Below the pieces are notes generated by a model, which saw nothing but the letters and a program-made list of their open reading frames with translations, was not told the origin of the DNA and ran no database searches. From Diphasiastrum complanatum (taxonomy: Eukaryota > Streptophyta > Lycopodiopsida > Lycopodiales > Lycopodiaceae): 64,000 nucleotides of DNA. A program made the translations under genes and the position numbers. The stretch covers positions 38,680,527-38,744,526 of the forward strand of contig CM055104.1 of assembly GCA_029204225.1 (NCBI GenBank), read 5' to 3'. The number at the start of each line of letters is the position of its first letter. Position 1 is the first letter of the stretch. This document shows, piece after piece, positions 46,385 through 58,879 of this stretch.

Positions 46385-47010
46385 AAGGGAATTCCCATGG
46401 GTTTCTCCTGCTCACCATTATGGTGTAACTGGTATCTCTCATATTTTGAAATACAGTTTATCAAAAGGCTAGCAAAATTGAAGCAAACACAGATTATGAA
46501 TGATTTCAAGTATTCACTCAGGTATATTGATGACATATGCTTTATCAACAATCCCCTTATCGGGAAATTCCCAATATAATGCAATCTAAAACGCCAGATA
46601 ACCCTTTCTAGATTTATTTTTTAGAATATCTTAATATCGATAAAAGAAAAACAGCCAATAGTATGGTTGATTTTTTGAGTATCACCATTGCTTTTGACCC
46701 TATAAATGGTGCGGTACTCCTTTCTAAATATGACAAAAGAAGAGATTTGCCTTTCCGTTGTTTACAATAAATACATTTGGCCTCCAATAGACCAATATAC
46801 AGTTCCTATAAAATCATTGTTTCACAAGTTATTGCAGCTATGTATTGCTATAATAAGCAGCAAACGCTTTTGAAAGAGGTTAAGACTTTATGTGAAGCGT
46901 TTCAAAGAAATGGTTTTTTGAAAGACAAGGTATGTTTGATCATCGAGAAACTGCTTAAGCAAGAAACTTTTCCAGGACTATCTTTTGAGTTGCCTACAAA
47001 TTTTTACTCT
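46385..47010 (+). pseudogene. Penelope-like element reverse transcriptase fragment
   Basis: The frame from 46385 reads KGIPMGFSCSPLWCNWYLS and then FKYSLRYIDDICFINNP, the two palm motifs typical of Penelope-like RTs (GIPMG and RYIDD). After a shift at about 46577 the C-terminal part continues with LLSKYDKRRDLPF and YSSYKIIVSQVIAA, matching the conserved thumb-side region. No GIY-YIG nuclease was found. A strong hairpin and a CT tract follow directly. Confidence 0.7.
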
Positions 47011-47024
47011 TCCTTGGTGAGTTC

Positions 47025-47058
47025 TCCCTTAGGGGGGAGCTAGCTGCCCCCTGAGGGA
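47025..47058. other. Hairpin downstream of the Penelope-like RT
   Basis: TCCCTTAGGGGGG and CCCCCTGAGGGA form a near-perfect 12-13 bp stem around the palindrome AGCTAGCT. It lies 30 bp before the CT tract and could be part of the element's 3' structure. Confidence 0.6.
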
Positions 47059-47085
47059 TTCACTGACTGTGTGCCTGGTTGGTGG

Positions 47086-47214
<129 letters not shown>

Positions 47215-48898
47215 ATGAATCTTACTCAATGATATTCCGTCGGGTTATCTACGCTTTGCCGAGCGAATGCTAAGTCATCTTAACACACCAAAAAAGAGTT
47301 GCTTTTCAAATTCAAAATTCTCAATGGACTTTGCCTCATTTTTCAACGGTTAGGATATGCCCTATCATATCCAACGAACGAAATCACTTACCTCTTCCAC
47401 AAGTTAGGTTGGTGAAAGAGAAAGGCAAATGTTATAAGAGAAACTACCACTACTACAACGCTACTATGCCTCCTCTCCTCCTCTACTTTCTCTCTATGCT
47501 GGCTTACATCTTGTAGCGCCCATCTACGAGCAAACGATCATCAACGTCACTTGCTGCAGTATGATACTTTCTAGTTTTCATCATTATTGGTTGACAGTTT
47601 CCTGGTTTGTTTCAAATTTTCAGCTTGATAGAAGTGTAGGAGAAATATAGACCTTTGAAAGTGCAATTTTGCAAGTGCTCTTGCCTAACATTGTGTAGAT
47701 TTGTTTGTGCTATCACTTGGTCATAGATCAATCAAATAGATTGGTTAAGGATCATTAAATTTCAGAGCTTAGAATTGACCAAAATGTGTGTTATGATCAA
47801 GTTTGGATCAAGTTTGGAGACATATAGTGCTATAGCCTCTCATTGGTCAAGCTAGTCACCAATTTTGGTGTCATATACATGTTTGGGAAGCAAGAAAGCT
47901 TGGAGATCAAAATTCTTTGTGAACTATCTATTTTTTGGAGTTAGAATATGATGTTGATACTCTTATGCATCTGATTTTTTGAGAGCATCTAAGGTGTAGA
48001 TGGCTTAACATTCCACAAGGCAACAATTCTTGAGCTAGGTTGACAAGTTGTGAGTGATTTGATTCCAAAATATAATATTATGGAGTTTCTTCTTAAATGA
48101 AGATTTGTATCTATTTCTTATGCATTTCTAGAGTACCTAATTGAGTGGATGTGGATTAGGAGCACTTTGATCCTTTCGATAGAAAAATGCACGTTAGTTG
48201 TGATGAATCAATGATGTACAAGGACAAAGATGTTGAGAAGGGTGACACATCAAGTAGTAAAGATGTTGTTTTGAGAATTCTTTTTGATGATGGACCATTT
48301 GTGCTTTGGATTTATTGGGTGATGTTATGGCATAATTTTGAACGAACCATAATGTTGTTTTAAATAAAGAACAAATATTGAATTGTACTCTTATATTTTA
48401 TTCATTGTCTCCATATGAAATTCACATATTTGATTGACTATTGATAAAATGGATCATTTCTCAATGAGAATTCTTAACTGGGTGATTGCTTGTTGGTAAC
48501 TATGTTGGACATTTACCTTAGGTCAACAATTTGAAAAATGTATCGCAATGACCCATGGTTGCATCCCAGATTGACTTTATATATGATAACTTAGTTGCAT
48601 ACTTATTCACCAAGGATATGAGCAAATTTAGAGCACACCAATTGTTACTTAAGCTATTATGCCATAATATTATTAACTATTATAAACACCTTACCTTTTT
48701 TGTTAGCCATTTGTACTTTCTTTCACTAAACAAATTTTAAAAAGTAAGTGATGCTACATAGTTTGTGCCTGGAATCACTCAAAAATATATATACATACTA
48801 TCTTCACCATTTCGAAAATTGTATACCCTCCAAAGAAAATTGCATTTACTTTTATTTTGACACAAGCATTTTTGACGTATTTTGTAACTTTAACATAA

Positions 48899-49000
48899 AT
48901 GGCTTCTTACAACTCGAAAGAGAATAATTGGTTACCTTTTGCATACATGGCTTCTTACAACCCCAAAGAGAATAATTGGTTACCTTTTACTAGTGAATTT
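48899..49000 (+). repeat. 51-bp tandem repeat, in frame (17 codons)
   Basis: Two copies of ATGGCTTCTTACAAC...TGGTTACCTTTT start at 48899 and 48950. Each reads MASYNxKENNWLPF in the same frame, within a 63-codon open stretch. There is no other sign of a gene. Confidence 0.8.
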
Positions 49001-50573
49001 ATACTAAATAGATTTCAAGAAACTTACTTCTATATACGATATCATACAATAGTTCTATTCCTTAGTAGATTATTAAGTTTGTGTATATAGAGGAAGACTT
49101 CCTCTAACCATCCCACAAATCTTTTTTCAGAACTTTTAAAAACCCAAAGCCCACTTTAAAACTTCTCTAACATAATAAAAAATCAGCCCCTAAACAATTC
49201 TATAAGCATCACTACTCTCTTCCAAAGAGAACTAGATTCATTAAGTACTTCAACTACAAGCATTCTACAACTAGGAAAGCCAATAATCTTCTCCAAAAAA
49301 AATTTAGTTGGTGATCTTAATAGAACTTGAAGAAGGTTAGAAAGGTTACCATCCTTTGTCTAGCTCGATACCACTTTTACAAGTAGAAGTAAGGAAGTCC
49401 TCCAAATCCAAGATAGAGCCTCCAAATGTCCTCCAAGCAACCTGCAAGCTTCAAGATGCTCCCCAACTCCAAGCTAGGATGCCTCCACCTGCAAGTAAGG
49501 ATCTGCAAGCCTCCAAGGATCTCTCCTTCACCTGTATCCCTACTCTTTAATCACAAAGATAGATAACAAGCTGGCCTCAAGTATTCACCATCCAACCATA
49601 GCTAGATCCAAGCTCCAAGCAAGACCTATCTAGCACCCCCTTGCTAACCATAAAACAAATCACAAGCATACCACAACACTCCATAGCATACTCAAGATCC
49701 AAACCCTACTTATGTCCCATACCATAAGCAAGATCCAAACCTTAAGCATACTACCCAAGAAAGCACTCTACACACTAGTAGCAACACTAGAGCATAAGCA
49801 AAGCAAACAAGAGAGGTCTCCCCTTCCCAATGGGCGCTCTACTACTCTCATATAGATGGCCCATGGACCCCTCCAATGCACAATGGAGTTTCATGCTCAT
49901 CCAATGAGAGAGAGAGAAGCCTAGGGGAGTTAAAGAATCTCCAAGAGCCTCCATAGGCTTATGGAAGGTCAAGAGACTCCTTCCATGACCTATGACTCTT
50001 TGAATGCCTTTCTTGTCGGAGTTGGAAACTCAATGGACACTTTAGAAGGGTGCCCTCCTACTAGGTCCCATTGCCCAAGTTGTGCAAGTATACTTTGGTC
50101 CTAGACCAATAAAGTAATATGGTTCAAGGTTGAGGCCCAAGGTTTAGAAAAATAGTCATCCAATGACTGTCTAACACCTCTCTAGGTTCCATACCTCCAT
50201 CCAAGGCATAGACACCTGCCTGCCCTTAACCAAAGACACTAGTACCTTAATCTAAGACACGTACCCTTAATCTTAAGGGTACCCCTTATCCAAGGGTCAC
50301 GTGACTCCATACCTCCGACTAAGGTATAGTCACTTGCCTACACTTATCCAAGGGCACATACCCTTAATTCTAAGGGTACCTTCCCATTCAGCCCCCAACA
50401 CTAAATGGACCAATAGGGGTCTGAAGTACTGCTAATTACATAGGTATGTAACATCTAAGTTGTGACAAAAATTCGACACAAAAGTTTCTACCAATCATGT
50501 CCCTTACATATGATTCTTAATATATTGTAATGAATAATTTTGCACAAAAGTTCTCTAATTGCTTGGTTTTAGT

Positions 50574-50575
50574 AA

Positions 50576-50608
<33 letters not shown>
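50574..50608. repeat. (CA)n microsatellite
   Basis: About 15 CA units preceded by an interrupted ACACATACAC stretch. Confidence 0.95.
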
Positions 50609-50609
<1 letters not shown>

Positions 50610-51836
50610 ATTCCAAACAACATACAAAATGTGTAAGATTTCCACTATCCATATAGAACATACTCAATCAAAAACATTTGTAAGCTAAAAATTGAAAAGC
50701 AATCATTCATGTTTATTTCGTGTCTTATGTGTGAAGCAATGCCTGAGTTAAAAATTTACAAATCATAATCTTACAATATACATCATGGATACCCCTTCCA
50801 TTAAGTATGGAGCAGGACGAGTTCTCATGTATAGAACTATTTGTTGTTTATATTATTTTTTGTCCCTTAACCCTATATATATACATATATATATATAAGA
50901 AAATTACATCTTTTTGAAGTAATTGTCCCAATTTCTTCACGTAATTCTAACATAATTCATTTTTATTGGATGCACTCACAAAATGATCTACCTGGTCTTG
51001 ATTCGTTGAATACAACTTAGAATGTGTTTGGTGATAGTTTGCTTTGACAAGCAAGTCATTCAAAAACCTAGTCTTTCTAGTCATTATCCCTCTTTGAAGA
51101 GGTTGAACTTTTCCTCTTTCTGCTCACATTCATTTGAGTTTGGCCATGCTAACATAATTCATGGAGGTTAATATGTTACTCTTATTTAACAAGGAATTAT
51201 TTGAATCAATATTCAATATTTTTGTCAGGAAAAGCCCGTGTTCCAGAAGTGTTTGAAATTCAATCAGTATTCTTTTGAATGCTACAATCATGTGCAACTT
51301 ATAAAATGGTTTTTTTATTTGTCTAAACAGTATTTAAGGTGGCCTAATGTCATTCCCTATTTTTAGCTAATTATAAAAAAAGTTTACAATTTCAATTTTA
51401 AAATGCCTGTCAAAACAAAAAAAATTAGGTCATGTTCAGAAACGGAATGTGTTCCATTTCAAAACGTGGCCAAAAAAATACATTCAAAAAACATACATGC
51501 AATCTAAATTGTCGTAATAGAATCATTCTTTTTTTAAAACTAAGATCTCTTGATTCTATACAACATGCCCAATTGAAGATCTTATTATTTTGTTCTGTAC
51601 AAGTGCTTGTTTCTTGATCGGATTCTGCTTCAAAAGCAACTCATTTCTCTCCAAAAACAATATTAGCTATCATAGCAAATGTGCTGGACAATGGCACTAA
51701 AAAGTAGCATATTATGCTAGTTCATGATTGAAGAGTTCCTTAAATCACAAAATACCCAATTAATCAGATTGAATGCCTCTTACCATGAATAAAACAATCA
51801 CTACTGGACTTTTCTATTCTGCTACATGGAGGCCTA

Positions 51837-54310
51837 TATGATCAAACCCAAAACACATCCATCAAATCTCATTACAGTTTTCTTTTGCAGCCGGTTGGAT
51901 GGTGCTTTAGGAGCTACCGGTAGCAAGCATCTACGTGCTGCCCACCAATGCTCTGATTCTGACGAGCCCCATGAATGCCCGATCATATAGTACAGCTTGA
52001 TTATATAAGCTTTATAAAACCCTGCCAGCAATGATGATCCAAAATCAGGATGGATGACTGCTTCAAAAAATAGCAAGTAGCATTAGTCACAGACAGGTAC
52101 AGCGTTGTAGGCAATCACTCATACAGCTGTATGTATGCAATATAGTACATGGATCTGCATAATGTGTCTTGATTACTGTAAAATGATGTTGAGCAGGTGT
52201 GAGAAAAAATTTCAATCATTTCAGTTCATCAATGAGGAGATGCTGCAGATCCATGGGGCAAAGTTTACTGAACGGTTGGGAAGCACTGTTTTTGCAATAA
52301 GCATCACTGTATCGCAATTAAGTTGCACGCAAAGTGCAACTTTGCCAGTCTTAAAGGGGACCTCTTGCATGATTCTTTTTTGTGCAAGAGCTGGTCATAT
52401 CTACAAGCCCCATGGAAATACCCACGCATGCACCCACACACACATTTAAACATTCACATTAACGAAGTCACATTGCTACTGCTAGATAATAATACAGATA
52501 CTGTTGGAAACAAATTGCCAAGCATAATATTCATAAAATTATTGACTAGGAGCTTGCCATCCCTTACAACTCTATTCAACTAAGGAAAAAGCTGCAATAT
52601 TCCAAAATAGGATCCCACCGACCTCTTCAATGATAAATTTGTCCACCTGTCTTAAAAAGGGCCTTTCCCATTGAGCTTTGATTATCAAAGTTTTGTCAAC
52701 AGCATACGTAACTTCTGAACGGCTTGGATAGATAGACAAGTCAGCTAATTGTTGGTTGCTTTTCTGAGTGATTGCAATCAGGTTACAAATTGAACATCAA
52801 GCATCAAGATTGGAAAATGAAGCAGATTATTAAAAGCTAACAGATCTAGAAATGCAATGTTCAAAACTTCAAGTAGCGTTAGGTGACACAAGGATGATAA
52901 TTGGAAAATAAGTCCCATTTTAGACATATACCAATCCTCCTTAAAATGGCTAAAATGCAAAGCTTCACCTGATGCAGAACCATGAGCTCGTTGTAGTACA
53001 ATACGATGAGTCACAAAACCCTATACATGAAGCAGACTATGTAAGCTTATTGTTGATGCCAAAAACAACAGGGGATTAATGCAACAAACTATATTAGCAG
53101 TTGAATTACCTTTTAGCAGTTCTTTGATATGACATGTAGAAATGCCAGAACGACACAATTGAGGTCTTTGGTTCAACACAAAATAGCAGAAAAGCTTCAC
53201 ATTTACAGAGATGAACTATATATCTAGTACATGTCAACCAAAATTACTTGATATTTATCTACTAGCTACTAAACTACCTGCCAAACAGCCGGCATATACT
53301 CCCGGTGCGACATTTTTTCTGTTTGTTTGGAAGGTTTTTCGGTTGTAGTTCTGTAACGGAACTGCTCATTGGAAAATTCCTGATTCAAAGCAACTTCACA
53401 CAACCTGAAACACAAATAGTGCAATATAAGAGTTCTATGTGAAAGTTGAAAAGGACCTCGATGTTTACAAGAAACCCCCCACCCCACTTGACCAGAAGTT
53501 TAGCCATAAAATTTGACACAAGCTCTGATTCGCTACACCAGTTACCAGGGAAAATATGCAAAGCTTGAAAAAGTATAATGATTACAAGATAAGCAAGGTT
53601 ACCTCTCGGGGTACTCTTTCTGACCAAAGTGAGCCAAGTCACGATTTCCAGGATTATCTCTTGTTGAGGAGCTGAATATCGTGCCTTTCGAGGCTATCAA
53701 TAGAAAAGGATGAGTCTGTAGGATTTGGCGAAGTTCTCGTACAACGGCTTCAAAAACAACCTGCAAACTGAGTGTTCTGGCCGAAATCGAGAGCAGATAG
53801 TAAGTAAGTTAGCAATTAAATATCCATTTTTCCAACGTTTGATTCCAACTCCAGTTAAAGTTGTGAGAAGCAGTAAGGTGAGAAAGTTAAACAAGGCTGA
53901 AAGTGAACATATGCTTAACAGATAAGTACCTAACAACAATATAATTTGGATCAACAAAAGAATTTTGGAATGATCAGTTTGCTGATAAGGCTATAGTCAA
54001 ATCACTCAACTAATGCATTTAGCAGGTAATTGTGAGGTAAAATATCAGCCAGCGTCTACAGGATAAATGTTTACTCCTTGAATGTATCTAGTCAGAATCA
54101 GAAACTACTCACTGGTGAATAGTAACTTGATTACTTTATGGACCATTGAATGCTTTAAAACAGAACCGTCAAGTACCATAGAATTAACAATAGTATTTAA
54201 GTTTTCTGAGGCTAAATGCGAAACTTGGAATTGGGTAAAAAGGCTACTAAAATCCTGGATCAAGGGTAGACTGTGTTGGGCATAATGCATGTGACGAATC
54301 ATGCACATGC
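51837..54310 (-). CDS. Unidentified multi-exon gene, probably a host gene
   Basis: Exons can be chained on the minus strand with correct phases. 53760-53603 (TTTGCAG acceptor; starts VVFEAVVRELRQILQTHPF) joins 53404-53278 (LCEVALNQEFSNEQF, ending MPAVWQ), then 53020-52969 (GFVTHRIVLQRAHGSAS), then 52744-52647 (DLSIYPSRSEVTYAVDKT). The last acceptor is weak. Likely further exons lie at about 54308-54160 (SLPLIQDFSSLFTQF) and about 52060-51837 (VIHPDFGSSLLAGFYKAY, a Trp- and Cys-containing C-terminus). The exons carry no stops, unlike the transposon remnants around them. No domain was recognised. The joined part looks soluble and charged, without a signal peptide or membrane segment. The start and the exons between 52647 and 52060 are unresolved. 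Confidence 0.55.
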
Positions 54311-55267
54311 AGCATCAATTTCTACAGGTTGAAGGAAGAAAGGCTAAAAACTACAAGCTATTTTTGAGCAGTGCCAACTCATAAGACTCGCGCATAGCTT
54401 TTCTAGGTCTTGGGAAGCTTATTGCTCAAACAATAACCAAGACGCCATTGAAGAGTAGGGTGGACTTCTTTTGGAGCTTGCCAGGCCTCCTTAATCCCAT
54501 AACAGTTCCCCATCATTCCCCCCACTCTTCTATAAAAACAAGCCCTTGAAAGGCACTAGCTATTTCATTACTTTCACTGATGATTCTTCTGGAAAGAGTA
54601 GGGTTTCTTTCTTTTTAACTTATATCACAAGCTTTCAAGTTCTTTGTGGAGTTCAAAGATCTAGCGGAAAATCAAAAGTCGAAAGAGTGATAGAGGTTAA
54701 GAGTTCATTCCTAATGAGTTTGAAGATTTTTACGAGCATGACATCAAAAGGCAAGTGACAACATCCTATACACCATTAAAATAGTGCATCAGATAGGAAA
54801 AACCAAACAATTGTTGCATGTGCATGTAGCATGATGAAGGCATTGGAAGGCCAAATAGGTGTTTAATGGAAGCAAGCCCAGTGTTGCCCATTGGAGGGCA
54901 CTTGAATGTGAATTTTATGCTCATGTTTCCAATGAACTCTGGAAGAAACTTGATGGTAAGTAACAAAAAATATGTTTTTATGAGCTATTTTCAGAATGAA
55001 GATAATAACTAGTAAAACAAAAATGTGCTTGCTGTTTTTTTGCAGCAAAAATTTGACAAGCAACTCTATTATAACATTGATGTTTCTTGGTTAAGAAAAA
55101 AAGATATTGGTCATACAAGTGTTGGGCAGCGATTATTGATGAAGAGGAGCAAGTTACATTATCACCAAAGGCCGCCAAGAGATTACCAACGTGGTACTTG
55201 AAGAAGACTTTTTGAAGATGGGCAAATTCTAGCGCTAGTGAGTTCAGTCATCAAGGAAGCCAAAGGG

Positions 55268-55270
<3 letters not shown>

Positions 55271-55312
<42 letters not shown>
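55271..55312. repeat. (GA)21 microsatellite
   Basis: An uninterrupted GA tract within the decayed copia pol. Confidence 0.97.
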
Positions 55313-55318
<6 letters not shown>

Positions 55319-56088
55319 TCTCAAACTAATCTAAATTTTGCTTTAGTGTCCAAAGTACTCAATGATGATCAACCACACTTGTTTCAAAAAGGATCTCAAC
55401 CTAGATGCAAAGGAACAATTCTTCCATTTTGAAAAATGATAAGTGCGAGTTTGTTAAGAACGAAGCCTAGAAGTTAATCAATACCAAATGGGTGTATCAA
55501 ATCAAGTACAAATGCAATGGTGAGGTGACAAGTTCAAGGCAAGATTGGTTGCTAAACGGTACGTGCAACAAGAAGGCATCGACTAAGATGAGACTTTTGC
55601 TCCCATGGCTAAAAGGCATATCATTAAAACAATCTTAGCTATCACCTCTCATTTCAATTATCCAACAAATGGATGTAAAATCAGCTTTTCTTTTTGGTTT
55701 TCTTGAAGAAGAAGCGTGAGCAGCCTGAAGGATTTGTAGCCAAGGGGATGGAAAACTATGTTTGCTATCTCAAAAAGTCATTGTATGGCTTGAAGCAAGC
55801 ACCTCACACATGGTATTCATGCATAGATGAATACCTCACAATGTATAAGCTCAGGAAGAGTAAATTTGATCCTAACCTTATGTTTTGCAAAAAGGGGATG
55901 AGATTTTAATCATTATTTCATGTGGATGATTTTATTATTAAGGGTAGCAGCACTTCAATGTTCAAAATAAGAAAGGATAGCTTGTCACTAGAGTTTGGTA
56001 TAAAAGACCTAGGGCAACTCCAATATTGTTCAGGCATTGAAGCATGGAAGCGACCAACAAGTATATATTCTTAAATCAAAAGTACGTA

Positions 56089-56801
56089 CCATAGTTGCAC
56101 AGAAACGCGTTTCTGAGTTTCTGGACCAGAATCGTAGGAAAAAAAAACGGATATTCATGATATTGCATTGCTTTGCAAGTTATACTAAATTGTTCCTTTC
56201 CTAGTTCTATCAGTAAAAGCTACCAAACGAGGACCCATCAATGGTATTCATGGTTTCCAATAAAAGTTTCCAGCCTCCCATTCCACGACTTAACGTCTCC
56301 TTTGTAGAAATGGTTGTGCCATGCATATCAACTTGAGCCACAGCATGCATTCACATATTTTGAGGCCCCAAATGTAGCTAAATAAGGCCCTAACTTCCAA
56401 AACAACTAAAAAAGCCAATAAACTCTTACTAAAAAGCCTAGTAAGGCCCTAACTGCCAAAACAACTGGAAAAGCCAATCATAGGCCTCATTGGACCCAAT
56501 AGTAGCTCTAAATGAATTGACAAAACAGATATCAAAGTAACACCCCAAGCCACTCTGACTTTCAACCTTGACAGAATCTTACAGGCATTGTTGCACCCAC
56601 ACTGGACCACAATGCACATTGTACCCGAAACATTTGGCAACCTACATAAATGAACTGCCCTTGAAAAATGCTGTAATTTGATACCCATATTGCCCACAAA
56701 AACAAAGAAAAAAGCATTTCTCAGGAACGCTCCCCCATTTCAAAAACGCGATTCGAAAACACGTTTCTGAACTCGATTATAGAAACGTGGTGCAACTATG
56801 G
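56089..56801. mobile_element. MITE-like DNA element, full-length family copy 1
   Basis: The ends are inverted: CCATAGTTGCAC at 56089 and GTGCAACTATGG ending at 56801, with further AAACG-type similarity inside. TACGTA lies on both sides (56083-56088 and 56802-56807) and may be a 6-bp duplication; being palindromic, it could also be part of the repeats. The 713-bp body has no coding capacity and an internal duplication around AAGGCCCTAACT (56388 and 56440). It interrupts the copia RT/RNase H reading, which resumes on the other side. Confidence 0.75.
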
Positions 56802-57432
56802 TACGTATGTACATATATTACTTAAGAGATTTCATATGATGGATTGCAAAGTTGCTCCTACACTTGTTGAATATAGCTTGAAGTTGGAATCTTCTTTGGA
56901 TCATATTCGTGTCGACGAGACAATATTTGGGAGATTGTTGGAAGCTTGATTTATTCTATTATCACTTGCACATCAATTTATGGTAAGAGAATCGCACTTC
57001 AAGGCAACCAAGAGGATTGCCAGGTATCTCAAAGGAACGTTCACTTTTGGGCTTGAATACAAAATAGAAGGTAACCTTTTCTTGCAAGGGTGTTGTGATG
57101 CAAAGTGGGCAAGCAATGCTGAAACCAAGAAATCAATTTCTAGTTATGTATTTTCACTTGGCTCAAGTGCAATTTCATGGGGTAGCAAGAAGCAACTCAT
57201 GGTGGCACTTTCCTCCACGGAAACTAAAGTAGCAAGCTCGACTTATGAAATTGTTTGGTTTCAAGAACTTATTGAAGAAGTTGAGGAGTTTCAAGAAAAA
57301 GCTGCTACTATTTTTGTGCTATTTTTTTGTATTCCCATTGCTAAAGATTGTGTGCTTTTCATGCAAGGACAAAGCATCAAAGTGCATTATCAATATTTAA
57401 AAGAAAAAACTCAAGCTAGAGAAGTACTTTGA

Positions 57433-58190
57433 TTGTTCTACAGTTGATCCAAGTGGTCAACACATCCACCAAGCAAGTTACCAAACATAAATTCTAGAAG
57501 TTCCAATCTATGTTGGGGGTTCATGGGATCAAACTTTTTACCAAAGAGATAGAGATAAATACTTATGTATTATAACTTATGTTTGTTATTTCTAAGAGGG
57601 CCCCTAATCTTCTCAAAAGTTTTAGACTGTAGTTGAATGCTTCTTAGTTTCTAGCAACATAAGCATCAATCATGTTTGGTGATTAAGTCAAATCTTGAAG
57701 TAACAAAATGTTTGTTGGTGGTATACTATGGATAGAATTCAATCTACGAATTTTGATTCAAAAAGATATCTTATGATCACTCATGTGAAAACTCAAAAAA
57801 GACCTTTTTATCTTGTATGAGTCTTGTAAAGAATGATCGATCTATTATTATGCAAGAATCAATAGCTTTTCTAATCTAGATTCTCATCTACCTCTCCATC
57901 AATAGTGACGAGGATGAGGAGATTATGAAAGCTCACATTTTTCGTTGTTATGTCATTTGACATTTCATTAAGTACAAATCATGATGATGACATTTATGAA
58001 CATTTGATAGCATTATCAATTGCATGCATTGTGATATATGATGGTAACCAATAGCCCTCAACTAAAAAGCTTCATCATAGGTTTATTTAAGAGAGGGGAG
58101 AAGGTAATCTTTGATGCAGTCTTCATCTAGCCACTTGGCATTGATGGAAGGATAATCTTTAAATTTGTAATTCCCATAAATTTTTCTTCC
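57433..58190. other. Non-coding stretch after the copia remnant
   Basis: No gene, repeat or LTR pair that I can support. TGTTGGGGGTTCATGGG near 57510 could be the start of a degraded 3' LTR. Confidence 0.4.
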
Positions 58191-58199
58191 TTTTCCTTT

Positions 58200-58870
58200 C
58201 TACACCTAGTGAAAGGTCTATTTTGGCTCCAGAATTTCCTTATTGTCTATCACTTATGAAGGGCCCAAACTCAAGGCTTTCTTCCTTTATAATACTCCCA
58301 ATAAATGCTTTAAGGATAATGAAATGAAAAGCATTATGCAAGTTCCTATGAGAGGGTGATTCTAGGTAACAAGGAACATCATTGGTCATTTGTGTAACTT
58401 TGAAGGGACCATAGTAAGTGATAACTTAATATGTAGCTTTCTTTTTAACTATCTTCCTTCAGCCTCTTTTTATCAAATTTTAGCAAAACATGATCACCTT
58501 CTTGAAAGAATACCTTCTTATCTTGTTGATTGCCCTTTATTGTCGGTCTTGGGCTTTTTAAAATTTCCTTCAGCACTTGATCATTGGCAGTCTTATAATG
58601 TATAATCAGCTAGAAGCCCTTTCCTTTACTTTGAATCAAAAGGACAAAAGACATCTTTCCATAAAAAATCTCGAAGGATTTGTGCTTGTAAGAAAAACGA
58701 ATAGCATTGGTGTATGGAAACTCAATTATTGGTAGATATTTCTCGAATTATTTTTATTTTTGTAGACATATGTCTAAGAGATCAAGAATAGTGCTATTGT
58801 GATCTCTCATTGTCCATCGATTTGCGGATGGAAAGAAGATACTTTTGGTTTCTTGATCAAGGACCGTTGG
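58200..58870 (-). pseudogene. Ty3/gypsy integrase C-terminal fragment
   Basis: Reading leftward: SSFHPQIDGQ (the HPQTDGQ block, near 58835), a degraded middle, then KVFFQEGDHVLLKFDKKRLK (58518-58459), typical of the gypsy integrase C-terminal region, and GPFKVTQM further on. Several stops. No protease, RT or LTR is nearby. Confidence 0.75.
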
Positions 58871-58879
58871 CTTCAATGA

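Larger units (their letters stand above)
54541..57432 (+). pseudogene. Ty1/copia integrase to RNase H remnant, split by a MITE
   Basis: Starts in the integrase core (SYFITFTDDSSGKSR near 54560); the third acidic block is changed to SDRKNQTIV (near 54795). The hinge contains a GA tract. RT starts near 55470 with INTKWVYQIKY, then MDVKSAFLFGF, KKSLYGLKQAPHTWY (55770-55815) and HVDDFIIKG (near 55918), where the catalytic Tyr is His. A MITE at 56089-56801 splits the RT/RNase H linker. RNase H resumes with ATKRIARYLKGT, CDAKWASN and ALSSTETK (57000-57230). Many stops and shifts. No LTR is certain on either side. Confidence 0.85.
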
